The notes: a model not told the origin generated them from the letters alone. DNA of 64,000 bases from Dirofilaria immitis (GCA_024305405.1 JAKNDB010000015.1:192001-256000); one strand, 5' to 3'. Counted from the stretch's first letter, positions 39,801 to 51,010 are shown. A program made the numbers and translations.

Positions 39801-40832
39801 GGTTATTAATTTATAAGGTTTATTGATTGTATAAACAAATCTAAGATCTTTCAAAAAGTTATTTAGGATATAAACCTTAAAACTATTTGTTTGAAAATGT
39901 CTTTGATCGGGATCAAATTATTTAACTACTTCGTCTCAATGCAGTATTTGTCGTCGTCATTTGTATTTGTTTCATTTGTACCTTCGACAATGTGTCAGAT
40001 CTTTCCAGCGATAACCGACATTTGCATTTCACGAAAGAATTGTCAAGTTTTATGAAATATATCGAAGTTAATTTATTTCAATAGCTATCAATTCAATCTT
40101 CTGCAGTTGATGAAGGAGTCAAAAGGTGGAGAGAAAATAGAAATTGAAACTTTACCCAAAAGCGCCATCTCATTTCGTACAATGTCATGTTACGACACGA
40201 CCATTCATACGAACCGGGAGCAGTTCTTTCATCAACAGATCGGTTTGCGTTTTCCTTTTGCTACTTTAAGAAAGAAATATAGTTTTTGATCAACTGTTTA
40301 CTAAATCTGCGTAAATTTTGATTTAGAGTGGAGGAAGATATGCAAGTTGTGGAGAAGAATGACATACATGTTGCAGTGAAAGTTACTCGTTCTGTGCTAC
40401 CTCCAATTGAATATTTCCCTTTATTAGGTGAGTTTTTTTCAGTTGATTTACGTTTTAATTCGCTTACATTTTGCAGTTTGTCTCTCGAAATAATTATATC
40501 TTTGTCAAATGCCTCCTACTGCCTTAGAGCATATATCGTATTACCTTGATGGATATAAGTAATTTATTATCCGTAGTTTCGTATACTAACTTTACGCTTA
40601 ACAGTATTTTCAAATTTCTAAAGATTGTGTAACTTTTGAAGATTATTTTCCAGATGTGATACTTGATTACATACCATATTTATGCATTATGAATAAAGCA
40701 TCTCGTACCAAAATGCCTGCGTCTCGTCGGGCCCAGCATTATTTTGATGAATTGCACGGTGATTTACGAATAGATTCCAGTGGTGGTGATCTAAAAAATG
40801 CTTTAACTCAATATTCTTTATTAACTGATTGA
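33801..40832 (+). CDS. ATAD5: ATAD5/Elg1-like AAA+ RFC-type clamp unloader subunit
   Basis: About 23 exons. Exons of the conserved part: 37834-38074, 38152-38344, 38481-38591, 38693-38806, 38941-39033, 39120-39216, 39349-39445, 39612-39752, 40107-40242, 40327-40427, 40654-40832. ATAD5 replaces RFC1 in a clamp complex that removes PCNA from DNA after replication. The first half (33801-37805) is low-complexity and basic. Then come an RFC-like block (NTWSEALRPMGIDELV ... KLCDWIGMWKE), Walker A YGQYGSGKTS, VYAVSKNYEMHVLEIAS, Walker B ILVDD-CDVIYE split by an intron, a SSHLQELCAVLNI sensor region and the ATAD5-like end ILDYIPYLCIM. Apparent one-base losses: about 34245-34300 (exon 3), TTTT at 37517-37520, and about 39390-39405. 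Phase also fails between 37805 and 37834 and between 40242 and 40327. Early exon borders are less certain. Confidence 0.82.
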
Positions 40833-41648
40833 TTATTTTTGCAAATATGTTCATCTCCTCTATTTGGAAATCAGAATTAAAAATCTTAATGGCATAAATG
40901 AAATTATACTATTTTTCAAATATTTCAAATAGATATCTTCATTATCGTGCCTCGTTGTTTATTTCATTCTGATGCTTTATCATTGATTGTGTTTTCAATT
41001 TTCTTCAGTTTTATGTAACATTAACATTATGGTGCTGTTTATTAGTGCAGTAAATATATTTTATCACTAAATGAGATGGTTCTTGTTATGAAGATCAAAC
41101 TGTTTGTCTCATATTTAATACATACAAATACAGTTTCTTCTTTTTATTAGCTGTTTTTATTAGCTTAATAAAGTTACATTTTAGTAGGTCTTTTAATTTA
41201 TCTTATAAAAGCTTCTTCCCACAATGTTTAGAAAGGAAATGAAAGGATTAACAGACCAGATTGACAACATATCATTAAATCCTCGGGCGAAAAAGGAAAT
41301 GAATCATTGATTCGATCGACCATATTCTGTTCTCATATTTTTCTCTTAATCATGTTTATTCGAAGTTTTTATCAAATATTTCGATAGTTTCCAAACAGTG
41401 CTTGAATTTTAGTGATACCTTTATATGCCTTATGCAGTGGATTTCATGAGTCTTCATATTTAAGTGAATTTAGTACTAAAAATAAACCAATGAAAATGCG
41501 ATTGAAATTTTTTTATAGTTCTAAAGTTCTAAACTACGTTTTACATGCATCTGTGAATTCTTGTACCATCTGTCCAGAAACGTAGAATTTTAGTACAGAT
41601 ATCTAATAAAGCAAAACGTATCTGAATATCTTGCGAATACCTTGTAGT
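40833..41648. promoter_or_regulatory. Spacer holding the ATAD5-like 3' flank and pas-1 promoter
   Basis: No exon recognised. Bases from about 41432 onward, together with exon 1, have an inverted copy at 48248-48569, so this is the source of that duplicate. No clear TATA box. Confidence 0.5.
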
Positions 41649-41658
41649 ACTATTTCAG
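41649..41658 (+). promoter_or_regulatory. Probable trans-splice acceptor of pas-1
   Basis: ACTATTTCAG ends eight bases before the ATG at 41667, a spacing typical of spliced-leader addition. The same bases are missing from the inverted duplicate. Confidence 0.55.
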
Positions 41659-41666
41659 AAGTCAAC

Positions 41667-43807
41667 ATGTCGAGGGGAAGCAGTGCAGGTTTCGATCGTC
41701 ATATTACAATCTTCTCTCCTGAGGGAAGAGTATATCAAGTTGGTGAGATATTTTTATAATTTAAATATTCGCAGTAGATTAATTTCTATGAAAAATTTTG
41801 ATTAAAAAATTCTTTCGAACAAACTCGAGAAACCTTTTCTGCGAAATAAGCTTTTGATTTCTATGAAAACTTGCATTTTAGAATATGCTTTCAAGGCGAT
41901 AAACTCAACAAATTTGACTGCTGTTGGTGTGAAAGGTGTCAACTGCGCTGTTGTAGCTGTACAGAAACGTGTACCTGTAAATTTTTAAGTATCAACTTTA
42001 TGATCAGTAAAATTAATTTTTCTATAATTGTTTTAAAAATCAATGCTTAATAGATCAAATTCATGGTATTAAGTGAAAAGAAAAAATCATTCAAGTATGG
42101 ATTGGACGCGACGTCAAAATTAGGCTTTACTATCATATTTTCACCAACTGATATATAGAAAATGAAAAATCCTATAATATATTTCACAATTTTAGGATAA
42201 ATTGATTGTAGCAGAATCTGTGACAAGTTTATATCAATTGACACCGACGATTGGTTGTGCAATGGTGGGCATGATACGTATGTTTTTTTTTTCATATTAG
42301 TGATCCTATATTAAGAAACATAACTGTTTATTAACTTTTTAACCGTGGCATTTCTTGTTTAGAAATTATTTTACTGCTCTTAAACAGTAAACATGCGTTA
42401 TTGAGAATAATAAACTTGGTTATAATTTCGATGTTTCGATTGAAAATTCTAGAATTATTTTAACACATCGAGAATAGAATTAAGCATTTTCACTTTGTAA
42501 ACTATACCTTTCATCCTCATATTAGCCGTTTATTTTAAGCGGACAGTAAATTTCAAGTTAAACGAGCTCAGATAGAAGCTGCTGAATGGAAATACAAGAA
42601 TGGTTACAACATGTCAGTGGAACAACTTAGCAGGCGAATGGCTGATCTTAATCAGTATTACACTCAGAATGCTGAATTACGTTCATTGGGCTGTGGTAAG
42701 TATGTGATTTATGTAACGAGTCATTCTGACTATTCCCTTAGTTGCATGTTAAATTCATTTTAATAATATGAAGAAAAGAGAAAAGCTTAGCTCTCATCTA
42801 CCTAATGCATCACTCCGTTACTTCATTTTCTATGTCTAAATAATTTTTTATGTAGTTTTCAGTTTTTATTACTATATTTGCAGACTAGAGGATATACGAA
42901 GTAATGGGTGAAATATATAATTTAATGTTTATAGCAGAGTAGCTTAATCATCAAAAAAACAAGCTGTAATGAATAATAATATGGGAGTGATTGTTAATGA
43001 TCTCTGCAGAATGAATGAATTAATAATTGTAGTTATGCTGCTGATTTCATATGATGATGAAGTGGGACCTCAGATATTTCGTGTAGATCCAGCTGGTTAT
43101 TATCGAGGAATGCGTGGTGTTGGTGTTGGTGTAAAACAACAACCTGCAAATAGTTTTCTAGAGAAAAGTTGAAGAAAAAGACTGATTATGATTATGATGG
43201 TACAGTGCAGGTATTTCCATTATGATATCAAGATGTGTATAAAATCCTTATAATAGAATGTCTCCTATTTAAATTAACTAAGCTGATTTAAAATTATTTC
43301 GTTAACAATCGAACAAACAATTTTTTCCAAGTGTAAAGCTGACCTTCACCTCCTGTTTGCTCTTTCTATTCTGTACTTTTTCGCTAAAATCTATTGTTTT
43401 ATTAAGTTGTTTCATTTTTTCTCCGTTTTTATTATCATGTTTTTGTTTTTAAACAGTGATTGTGATCATCTATTAAATTTTACTTAAAAATTACATTACA
43501 GAATTTAGTGTTTTTAGCTGGCTCTTGAATGTTTGCAATCATCTTTGGGCGTTGATTTGAAAGCATCAGAAGTTGAGGTTGCCGTTGTTACAGAAGATAA
43601 CAGAAAATTCAGGTATAGAAGTTTTTGCAAATATTGGCAAAATAAAAATAGAAATAGTTCTGTTGGAAGATCAAAAATCAACTGAAATGAAGACAAATTT
43701 GCAATAACACCAGCATTTTAGAGAATTTTATCCAAGAAGATATTTTCAGAAAATTATCAAATGCAGACGTTGACCATCACTTGAACGCTATCGCTGAAAG
43801 AGATTAA
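41667..43807 (+). CDS. pas-1: 20S proteasome subunit alpha-6 (PSMA6 / PAS-1)
   Basis: Seven exons: 41667-41742, 41882-41976, 42196-42277, 42540-42695, 43033-43210, 43518-43612, 43750-43807, giving 246 aa, identical in length to human PSMA6. It is a structural alpha-ring subunit of the proteasome core and gates substrate entry. Seen: the alpha-subunit signature [20 protein letters not shown] followed by [33 protein letters not shown], a [20 protein letters not shown] helix, [20 protein letters not shown] and the conserved NAIAERD end. The acceptor of exon 5 (at 43031-43032) was chosen by phase. Exon 5 breaks at FLEK: the AAAA at 43164-43167 needs one more A to read the family's FLEKKLKKK. Because this gene is essential and otherwise intact, I read that as a sequence error. 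Confidence 0.95.
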
Positions 43808-43909
43808 GAGATATTCCGTTAATTATTAATTTTTATTGATTCATATGTTTCCAAATGTTTCGAAATAAGATATTTCATACAATACATAGTGTTGAATTAC
43901 AATGCACAT

Positions 43910-44892
43910 TCATTTCTCTGGTTTCTGTTCGCTGAAAATATTAATAGTACGTGATCGATGTCGCTCTTCCGTAAATCGTATACTAGGTGGTGGTGGTATT
44001 CTTGTATGCGATATTCCAATTCCAACTTGCGCTGTTATTTTATTTTTTTGCAGTCATTACACCTTTTTGAGGTATAGGATCTCTAAAATTTGATATTTCT
44101 TATCAATAACTCAACTTTTATAATTAAAAATTAGTAAAATTCACTGATAAAGTTTTCAAAATATTTTGCGTTACATAGTGAATGAAAAATGCCATAAAGT
44201 TAAAAACAGAATCTTCATGCATCTATTTTCTAATTGATGAGCGTTGAAGAATTATAAAATTGTACTAAAAATAATTTTAAAATAATTTATGATGTAACGT
44301 TCCCTTTGCATATTATTATACCTTGATGATTTTCCGATAGGTACAAAAATTTCTTCAGTGACAATCGATTCTGGAACATGAACATCTTTTTCTGCTTTTC
44401 TTCTGCTACAGGTGTTGTAAGTGTTGGCAATAGTAATTTTCTCGTGTTTCTGAAATTATTTGTTCACTCGTACTTGGCAAAATACCAATTAGTTTTGATT
44501 CTCAAAGTCAGATAACTAAAGTTCTAAAATTTAGAAATGCAATTTGATATTGGTAATTTAATAATAATGTAACTGATTTAAATTAATTATATTTGAATTT
44601 ATACTATCATTTGTTTGAAATAAAATGTATAAGTTACTGCAAGTAAGTTATGATTCTGAAAATTTAATATTAATAACACAAGAACATCATATTTGATGAA
44701 AGAAATCGATAATATATTTTAATAATTTCAGATATATATTATTTGCTGTATTATTAATATGCAATATTAACAAAAACCAATTGTTAAATCATCAAATTTA
44801 ACCTTGCTTCCCGTTTGCTCTTACTAGTTTGACCTTCTTCAGTTTTTGTTGATGCATATGAATATGACTCTTCACTATCACGAAATTCATCA
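43910..44892 (-). CDS. 3' end of an unidentified gene (three exons)
   Basis: Three exons in order: 44803-44892, 44322-44449, 43910-44082. The first is acidic and serine-rich (DEFRDSEESYSYASTKTEEG), the second contains LLLPTLTTPVAEEKQKK and then DVHVPESIVTEEIFVPIGKS, and the last DPIPQK, IPPPPSIRFTEERHRSR and NIFSEQKPEK before the stop. Exon 2 needs one more base in the T5 run at 44387-44391 (A5 on the coding strand). The last exon needs either a very short 31-base intron after DPIPQK or two more A's. It ends 102 bases from the pas-1 stop, tail-to-tail. The first exon enters in phase 2, so earlier exons exist, but the sequence just upstream is the edge of the duplication mosaic. No family recognised. 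Confidence 0.45.
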
Positions 44893-45734
44893 CTGATAAT
44901 ATTTTTTTAAATAACGATAACAGTTCTGGTAATAACAATTATCATAGGACTAAAAATCAGATGATGATAGATTGTATAAATATGAGCAAATAATTATATT
45001 TTCCTATCAAATCATATGATATGATATGAATTTAAATTTTCTTAATAATAAAAATATTTTGATAAATGGGAAAAATAATTAAAAAGGATACTGTCGAGAT
45101 TTTCCACCACATGTTATTATTGAAATGATCGAAAATAATAATGGAGGTAAAAGGTAATATTTAATGATTGCAATTGTTATACTGTTGAACATTTCGAATC
45201 GAATAAAAGCCGACCGTTTCGTTATTTATCATTTTCTACAAAATAATTTCTAACATTTCATATCAACATTTTAATTTACAAATAATAAATGTAATCTTAA
45301 ATTATAAAATCTATTATTTGATTGATACTGTAGTAAATCGAACTTACTATTGGTAGTTTTATATAAACTATTAATTTTACTTTTTCTTTTTAATATTAGA
45401 ATGAAGTTGAGAAGTGTTAATAATAATTCCAATTAAATATGATAAATGAATCTCTTAAACTAGCAGACCGATAAGACTCCCTATAATTGATAAAGTAAAG
45501 TAATCACTACTAAAAGACGATATTATTAATCATCAATAATTAAAATAGACTGGTAGTTATTGATAACGAAAATGAAAAATGGATATTGTGAATTGATCTG
45601 ATAAAATAAGAAAATTTAATGATAATTTGTAATGAAATTCAAAAAAAAATTGCCTACTTATTGATTATAATAAACAAGAAATCGATAAAATATTGAATAC
45701 TAATTTAAAATATGTAAATAATATAATAATTTAG
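44893..45734. other. Left edge of duplication mosaic
   Basis: Bases 44850-44970 share a block (GATAACAGTTCTGGTA ... ATAGGACTAAAAATCAGA) with 52650-52760 and 54870-54980. A short open stretch at 45090-45142 reads YCRDFPPHVIIEMIEN before a GTAAAAG donor and resembles the cysteine region of the SXP-like genes nearby, but no signal-peptide exon is visible. Confidence 0.5.
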
Positions 45735-46091
45735 AAAGAAGTTAATCATCTCATTCGTAATAAGATGGAACATGAAAGAACACGTTATCGTAAATTAATG
45801 TCAAGTCTTCATTCTCTCTCCGGAACTATGGAAGCTAAAAGTGCTGTTATGGAAATATTACGATTACAACTACGTATGGATATTTCGCAAGTGGAAATCG
45901 ATAATCAAAGTGATAATATAATAAAAATTTTGCCAGATGATATACGAGCTGAAGTAAATAGTCTTATGGATACATTACGTTCTACTGATAATTACAATAG
46001 ATACTTTTATAATGATATAGCAAAAAAAAAAAAAAATCGAAATTATCATTTATTTCATATAAGCATTTATCGTATATCATCATTGATTTAA
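45735..46091 (+). CDS. Second exon of an SXP/RAL-2-like gene (copy F), first exon not found
   Basis: Starts after TTTAG in phase 0, exactly as the second exon of the copy at 51251-52212. It encodes a helical C-terminal half with SSLHSLSGTMEAKSAVMEIL, LQLRMDISQVEIDNQSD and the family's ILPDDIRAEVNSLMDTL. The end runs through a long A stretch (46021-46034) whose length decides the stop codon, so the last 20 or so residues are unreliable. SXP/RAL-2 proteins are secreted nematode antigens. A remnant of a first exon may be the frame at 45090-45142. Confidence 0.5.
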   Translation, partial: KEVNHLIRNKMEHERTRYRKLMSSLHSLSGTMEAKSAVMEILRLQLRMDISQVEIDNQSDNIIKILPDDIRAEVNSLMDTLRSTDNYNRYFYNDIAKKKKNRNYHLFHISIYRISSLI

Positions 46092-46429
46092 AATAAAAGC
46101 ATACCGTAACATATAACAATTAGATATTATTCGTTAATTCCTTTTAAGAGAAAGAAAAAATTATAATAATAATTTAAACATAATATCAATGAATAGTTGT
46201 TGAATGAATATATTGTTGATGAAAATTATGACGTAATTCATGTTCGAATATTTTTTGACGTATTTGACAATGATAAAACGTCATGTTGCTATTTTCGCAA
46301 ATGATTTATTATAATTAGCAAGCCATAACTAACAAATATAGATATGATGAAATAATTATTAATTAATTTTGAAAAATTTAATGTCAATAAATAGTATACA
46401 TTGTATACCATCTATAGAATACAGCTTTA

Positions 46430-47335
46430 AATTATCAATATTCCCATAATTTCGATCACTGAACTTTCCTTCAATTTTTGAACTTTCGTTCAATCTTTCG
46501 GAATAACTAGCTTGGTTAATTGTTTTTTAATTTTTATAAAATTTTTTCTACTTTGTTGTTTTTTTACATTGCATTTATTATATAAAAATTATTGATAAAC
46601 TAATTCATTTCGTCTTATTTTTTTCAAATGATTGAAAGAATCTTTCACATTTGTTTTATAAAAACATTTTCACAATAAATTTTCATCATTTCTCCATAAT
46701 TTCAAAACTAAACAATTTATTTAATTTAATTTTTAATAAAAATAAATTTATATACCAAAAAATAAATTTGATTCATACAATTACTTTCCAGAATAATCAT
46801 TTTTATTTCAAGATAATTTGAAAAATTACTGAATGCTGAAATTTTTATCATTTTAAAGATTAAATAAATGCAAAACAATTATGTAATTTTCTTTGGATTT
46901 TTAAATAATTTCAATTATAAATACCATCGCTAAGATACACTCAGAATGCTTCAGAAATTAACCGTTTTAAATTTACTAACATTCAAGAGGAAAGAAAGAT
47001 AACTGATATGATAAGCATAACGGAAAAATGTCGACTTTCCAGTTTTAATAATTCATTTGTCGGCGAAAGCTGAAAATTGTAGTTAGTTACATATATATAA
47101 GAATATTTAAAGATTAAATAGCGCTCCACAATTACTGGGGTCAACAAGCATTTAATCTACCAAAATACTCTTGATTTATTGGTCAACAAAATAAGATCAA
47201 CTAATCATGACGCCACATGCGGAGGTCAGTTACGTTCGTTCAGTTCGAAAATATAGTTCGACGCAGTACAAGACGGTCAACAAATCAAAAAAGATGTTCA
47301 TGTTCAACCTACTAAAATGCAAGAGGATTCTTTCC
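46430..47335 (+). repeat. Left arm of a roughly 0.9-kb inverted repeat
   Basis: Reads as the reverse complement of 49722-50660, with scattered substitutions and small gaps. Shared landmarks include CGTTCAATCTTTCGGAATAAC, ATTTCAAAACTAAACAATTT and TTCATTTGTCGGCGAAAGCTG. Related partial copies occur at 53290-53600 and 56340-56960. Non-coding. Confidence 0.85.
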
Positions 47336-47869
47336 TTTCAAAAAAAATTCTCAATATAATTTGCGACGGAAATAATTTTCATCAATTCATTCAAAGCCTT
47401 TTTTTATAACAATGTTTAAAATAGATAGAATTATGAAACTTTTCATATTAACAAATATTTCAAAAAATTCCAAACAAATTTAAATTGGCAGATTGCTATT
47501 GATAGTTAAACGTATTTGCAACCTAAAATTGGACAATTAATTCAAATAATCCGTCATTAAACTATCTGTGACAACAAATAATATGCACTATTTTAATTTA
47601 AATATTATTTTTTATGTTTTAAAATTATATATGAAAAACAGCAACTATATATAAACAGTCAACTCAGAGAATATTTTATTTATCATAGCAGCAATAACAT
47701 ATTGTTTGTTTGATAATGATTAGTAATTTTTGCAATCTTTTTACTTCATTTATATCTTTGATATTCATTGACATTTCTTTCTTCAAAAGAAATGATATTA
47801 ATGATAAATTTGGAAAATTTCTGAAATATTTTAAATTTAGATATGTTACGGTATTTTTACAGGAACAAA

Positions 47870-48084
47870 ATGAGTACGATGCATGATATGAAATTAACAA
47901 TATTGGTATTGCTCGTTACAATATGCCCATCGTTATCATCATATTGCGAAGAATGTTATGCTGATAATTATCCAGAATTTGTGCTAAAATTATCAGAAAC
48001 TGCAAAAGAAGAATTCACATGGATTTATCAAGAAATGAATTTTTTGATTTGTTAAGAAATTATTCTGTAAAATATTTTGTTCAG
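47870..48084 (+). pseudogene. SXP/RAL-2-like gene copy A, first exon only
   Basis: A clear signal peptide (MKLTILVLLVTICPSLSS) precedes YCEECYADNYPEFVLKLSET. The start is placed at MST, seven bases after the acceptor TTTTTACAG, as in the sibling copies. Compared with the copy at 51251-52212, 22 bases coding for the CELYEME region are replaced by 3, which shifts the frame and stops it. The donor is GC (TCAG|GCTAGT). No second exon follows: an inverted piece of the pas-1 gene begins about 165 bases downstream. Confidence 0.7.
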
Positions 48085-48247
48085 GCTAGTAATGTTTTTG
48101 ATTTTTTGCAAATTTTTAATAATGTTTAATATAGTTAATCTGGTTTTTTCTGAAAGAAGGTTTACCTGTTTAATGATCAGAATAAATAGGTGGTTAAATA
48201 GATGAAATTATTATAATTAATGATTAATGTTCACCAAAGTTTTTCAG

Positions 48248-48569
48248 AGAAATTAATCTATTGCGAATATTTAAATTATAAAATATCTCACCAATTTGAT
48301 ATTCTCTTCCCTCAGGAGAGAAGATTGTAATATGACGATCGAAACTTGCACTGCTACTACAAGGTATTCGCAAGATATTCAGATACGTTTTGCTGTATTA
48401 GATATCTGTACCAAAATTCTACGTTTCTGGACAGATGGTATAAGAATTCACAGATGCATGTAAAACATAGTTTAGAACTATAAAAAAATTTCAATCGCAT
48501 TTTCATTGGTTTATTTTTAGGTACTAAATTCACATAAATATGAGAACTCATGAAATCCATTGCATGAAT
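48248..48569 (-). pseudogene. Inverted duplicate of the pas-1 promoter and first exon, start codon deleted
   Basis: Reads as the reverse complement of 41432-41790 with a few substitutions. About 37 bases are lost, covering the trans-splice acceptor and ATG (41650-41686 in the source). What remains is upstream flank joined to the later part of exon 1 ([12 protein letters not shown] region) and the start of intron 1. It cannot make a proteasome subunit. At its other end it abuts a reversed SXP-like first exon. Confidence 0.9.
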
Positions 48570-48739
48570 CCATTTCCATTTCATACAATTCACAAAATTC
48601 TTCTTTCCAGTCCTGATAATTTTAGCGCAAATTCCGGATAGTCAACAGCATACCATTCATCACAGTATGATGATAACGATGAACATATGGTAACGAATAA
48701 TACCAATATTATTAATTTCATATCATGCATTGTACTCAT
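48570..48739 (-). pseudogene. SXP/RAL-2-like gene copy C, truncated first exon
   Basis: Minus-strand copy of the signal-peptide exon: MSTMHDMKLIILVLFVTICS, then SSYCDEWYAVDYPEFALKLS, after which a small insertion shifts the frame (GLERRIL, stop). It breaks at about 48569, where the sequence passes directly into the inverted pas-1 duplicate. Its upstream flank to about 48960 matches the flanks of copies A and B. Confidence 0.75.
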
Positions 48740-49199
48740 TTTGTTCCTGTAAAAATACCGTAACATATCTAAATTTAAAATATTTCAGAAACTTTCCAAA
48801 TTTATCATTAATATCATTTTTTTGAAGAACGAAGTAACAATGGGATATCAAAGATATAAATGAAGTAAAAAGATTGCAAAATTACTAATCATTATCAAAC
48901 AAACAATATGTTATTGCTGCTATGATAAATAAAATATTCTGTGAATTGATTGTTTATATATAAATAAAATGTTCTTTAAGTTGACTGTTTATGTAAAGTT
49001 GCTGCTTTTTTATATATAATTTTAAATCATAAAAATGAAATTTAAAATTTAAAAGAGTGTATATTGTTATCACAGAGAGTTAAGGAGGAACTGTAGAAAT
49101 TAATTGTTCAATTCTAGGTTGATAACGTGATAATACATCAACGAACGCGGTGATTAACATCAATCTAACACGATAATATCAATCCGTAGAAAACACTGG

Positions 49200-50160
49200 T
49201 AATATTTGGCTAATAATCGACATCACACTCCGTGACTGAATAAATCACAACAAACTTGGCTAGATCAACAATAGACTTCATATCGGTTTATGCAATATTA
49301 TAAGCACAATATCGCGCTTATACAATGATCTGAATCAAATGTACAATACTATCAAACAATACGAACATAGCAAAGTCGAGGAATATGAACAAATGTCTAA
49401 AAGCTTATTACGATGTCGCATCTTCCCATTGCGACTGTCGTCTCACAATTGCTGTTGCTCGTATCTCTGAACTGTGGTTCCTGCTGCCGTTGAGTTGTCC
49501 TCGAAACTGTTGTTCCTGTCGAAGTACATCAAGCTGCTGCGATTGGAATGTCGCATTGTGTCGGACTATATTTCCGAACTCAACCGAACAGAATTGACTC
49601 CAATTTCGAAATTCTTCTCCTTCGAATCCTTCGGGATTCCTCTCCATTACCTGATCTCTCACATGTCGCATCATGATTGATTGATCTAACTTTGTTAGAC
49701 CTATGAATCGAAGTATTTTGGTAGGTTGAACATGAACATCTTTTTGATTTGTTGACCTCTTGTACTGTGTCGAACTACACTTTCGAACTGAACGAACGAA
49801 ACTGACCTTCGCATGTCGCGTCATGATTAGTTGTTTGATCAATAAATCAGAATATTTTGGTAGATTAAATGCTTGTAGACCCCAACAATTGTGGAGCTCT
49901 ATTTAAGCTTTAAATATTCTTATACATGAACATCTTTTTGATTTGTTGACCTCTTGCAACCATGGTGTACTATTTAAACTTTAAATATTCTTATATATAT
50001 ATATATGTAACTAACTACATTTTTCAGCTTTCGCCGACAAATGAATATTTAAATTGGAAAGTTGACATTTTTCCGTTATGCTTATCATATCAGTTATCTT
50101 TCCCTTTGAATGTCAATTATCTTTCCCTTGAAAAATTTAAAGTGGTTAATTTCTGAAGCA
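49200..50160. repeat. Duplicated block 1, moderate G+C, direct copy at 55640-56570
   Basis: Shares with 55640-56570 the stretch from CTTCATATCGGTTTATGCAA through TTTGCTGTTGCTCGTATC-like and CTTCTCCTTCGAATCC sequences to GTCATGATTAGTTG. It has visibly more G+C than its surroundings. Overlapping frames on both strands stay open for 70-144 codons, but neither resembles a known family. A 30-base element (CATGAACATCTTTTTGATTT...) occurs twice within it, at about 49730 and 49925. Origin unknown; could be mobile-element-derived. Confidence 0.7.
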
Positions 50161-50660
50161 TTCTGAGTGTATCATAGCGATGATATTTATAATTGAAATT
50201 ATTTAAAAACCCAAAGAAAATTACATAATTGTTTTAAATTTATTTAATCTTTAAAATGATAAAAATTTCAGCATTCAGTAATTTTTTCAAATTATCTTAA
50301 AATAAAAAGGTTATTCTGGAAAAGAATTGTATGAATCAAATTTATTTTTTGGTATATAAATTTATTTTTATTAAAAATTAAATTAAATAAATTGTTTAGT
50401 TTTGAAATTATGGAGAAATGATGAAAATTTATTGTAAAAATGTTTTTATAAAACAAATGTGAAAGATTCTTTCAATCGTTTGAAAAAATAAGACGAAATG
50501 GATTAGTTTATCAATAATTTTTAAATAATAAATGCAATGTAAAAAACAACAAAGTAGAAAAAATTTTTTATAAAAATTTAAAAACAATTAACCAAGCTAG
50601 TTATTCCGAAAGATTGAACGAAAGTTCAAAAATTGAAGGTAAGTTCAGTGATCGAAAAGA
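49722..50660 (-). repeat. Right arm of the roughly 0.9-kb inverted repeat
   Basis: Reverse complement of 46430-47335. Between the arms lie copy A, the inverted pas-1 fragment, copy C and duplicated block 1. Confidence 0.85.
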
Positions 50661-50879
50661 AAGATAGAATGTTGTTTATTATGGAAATGTTGACAATTTA
50701 AAGCTCTATTTTATGCTATAGATGGAAACATAGATTAGGAAAAGTTTTGTATTAAAGGAATCAGAATTGAAAGTAATTGAAATCGTTTCCGTACATTTTA
50801 TTCAACTAATTTTAATAATCGAACAAAATGTTCAATCATTTGATAAAAATTATTCATAACTGAAAAATTGTGATGCGAA

Positions 50880-51010
50880 TCATTTATGAAAATAACCGAC
50901 TAAGAATTTATGTACTGCGTGTGCATGAGAACCACGTACGAGGATCATCAGTCCCACGTATGATCTGCGTGTTCTAAATCACCGCACAATCGTCAAGTCT
51001 TCACAAAGTC
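50880..51010 (+). pseudogene. Degenerate copy of a PRDM14-like zinc-finger exon
   Basis: Aligns by eye with 62600-62720, the exon encoding the RDRLRIHVLHVHENHRPH zinc-finger region, but carries substitutions and small indels (for example TCATTTATGAAAATAACCG for TCATTCGAGAAACGTGATCG) that destroy the frame. It has far more changes than the last-exon copy at 53589, so it is an older event. Confidence 0.75.

Noticed and set aside
41667..43807. Proteasome alpha-6 as a pseudogene
   Set aside because: Only one base is missing in an A run; all exons, splice sites, length and signature motifs are otherwise intact.
47843..47869. Upstream start MLRYFYRNK for SXP copy A
   Set aside because: A strong acceptor (TTTTTACAG) lies between it and the MST start, and sibling copies C and D lack a comparable extension.
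49408..49842. 144-codon minus-strand open frame as a gene
   Set aside because: Its copy at 55708-56100 differs by indels not in multiples of three, no family is recognisable, and the opposite strand is equally open. Kept as a repeat.
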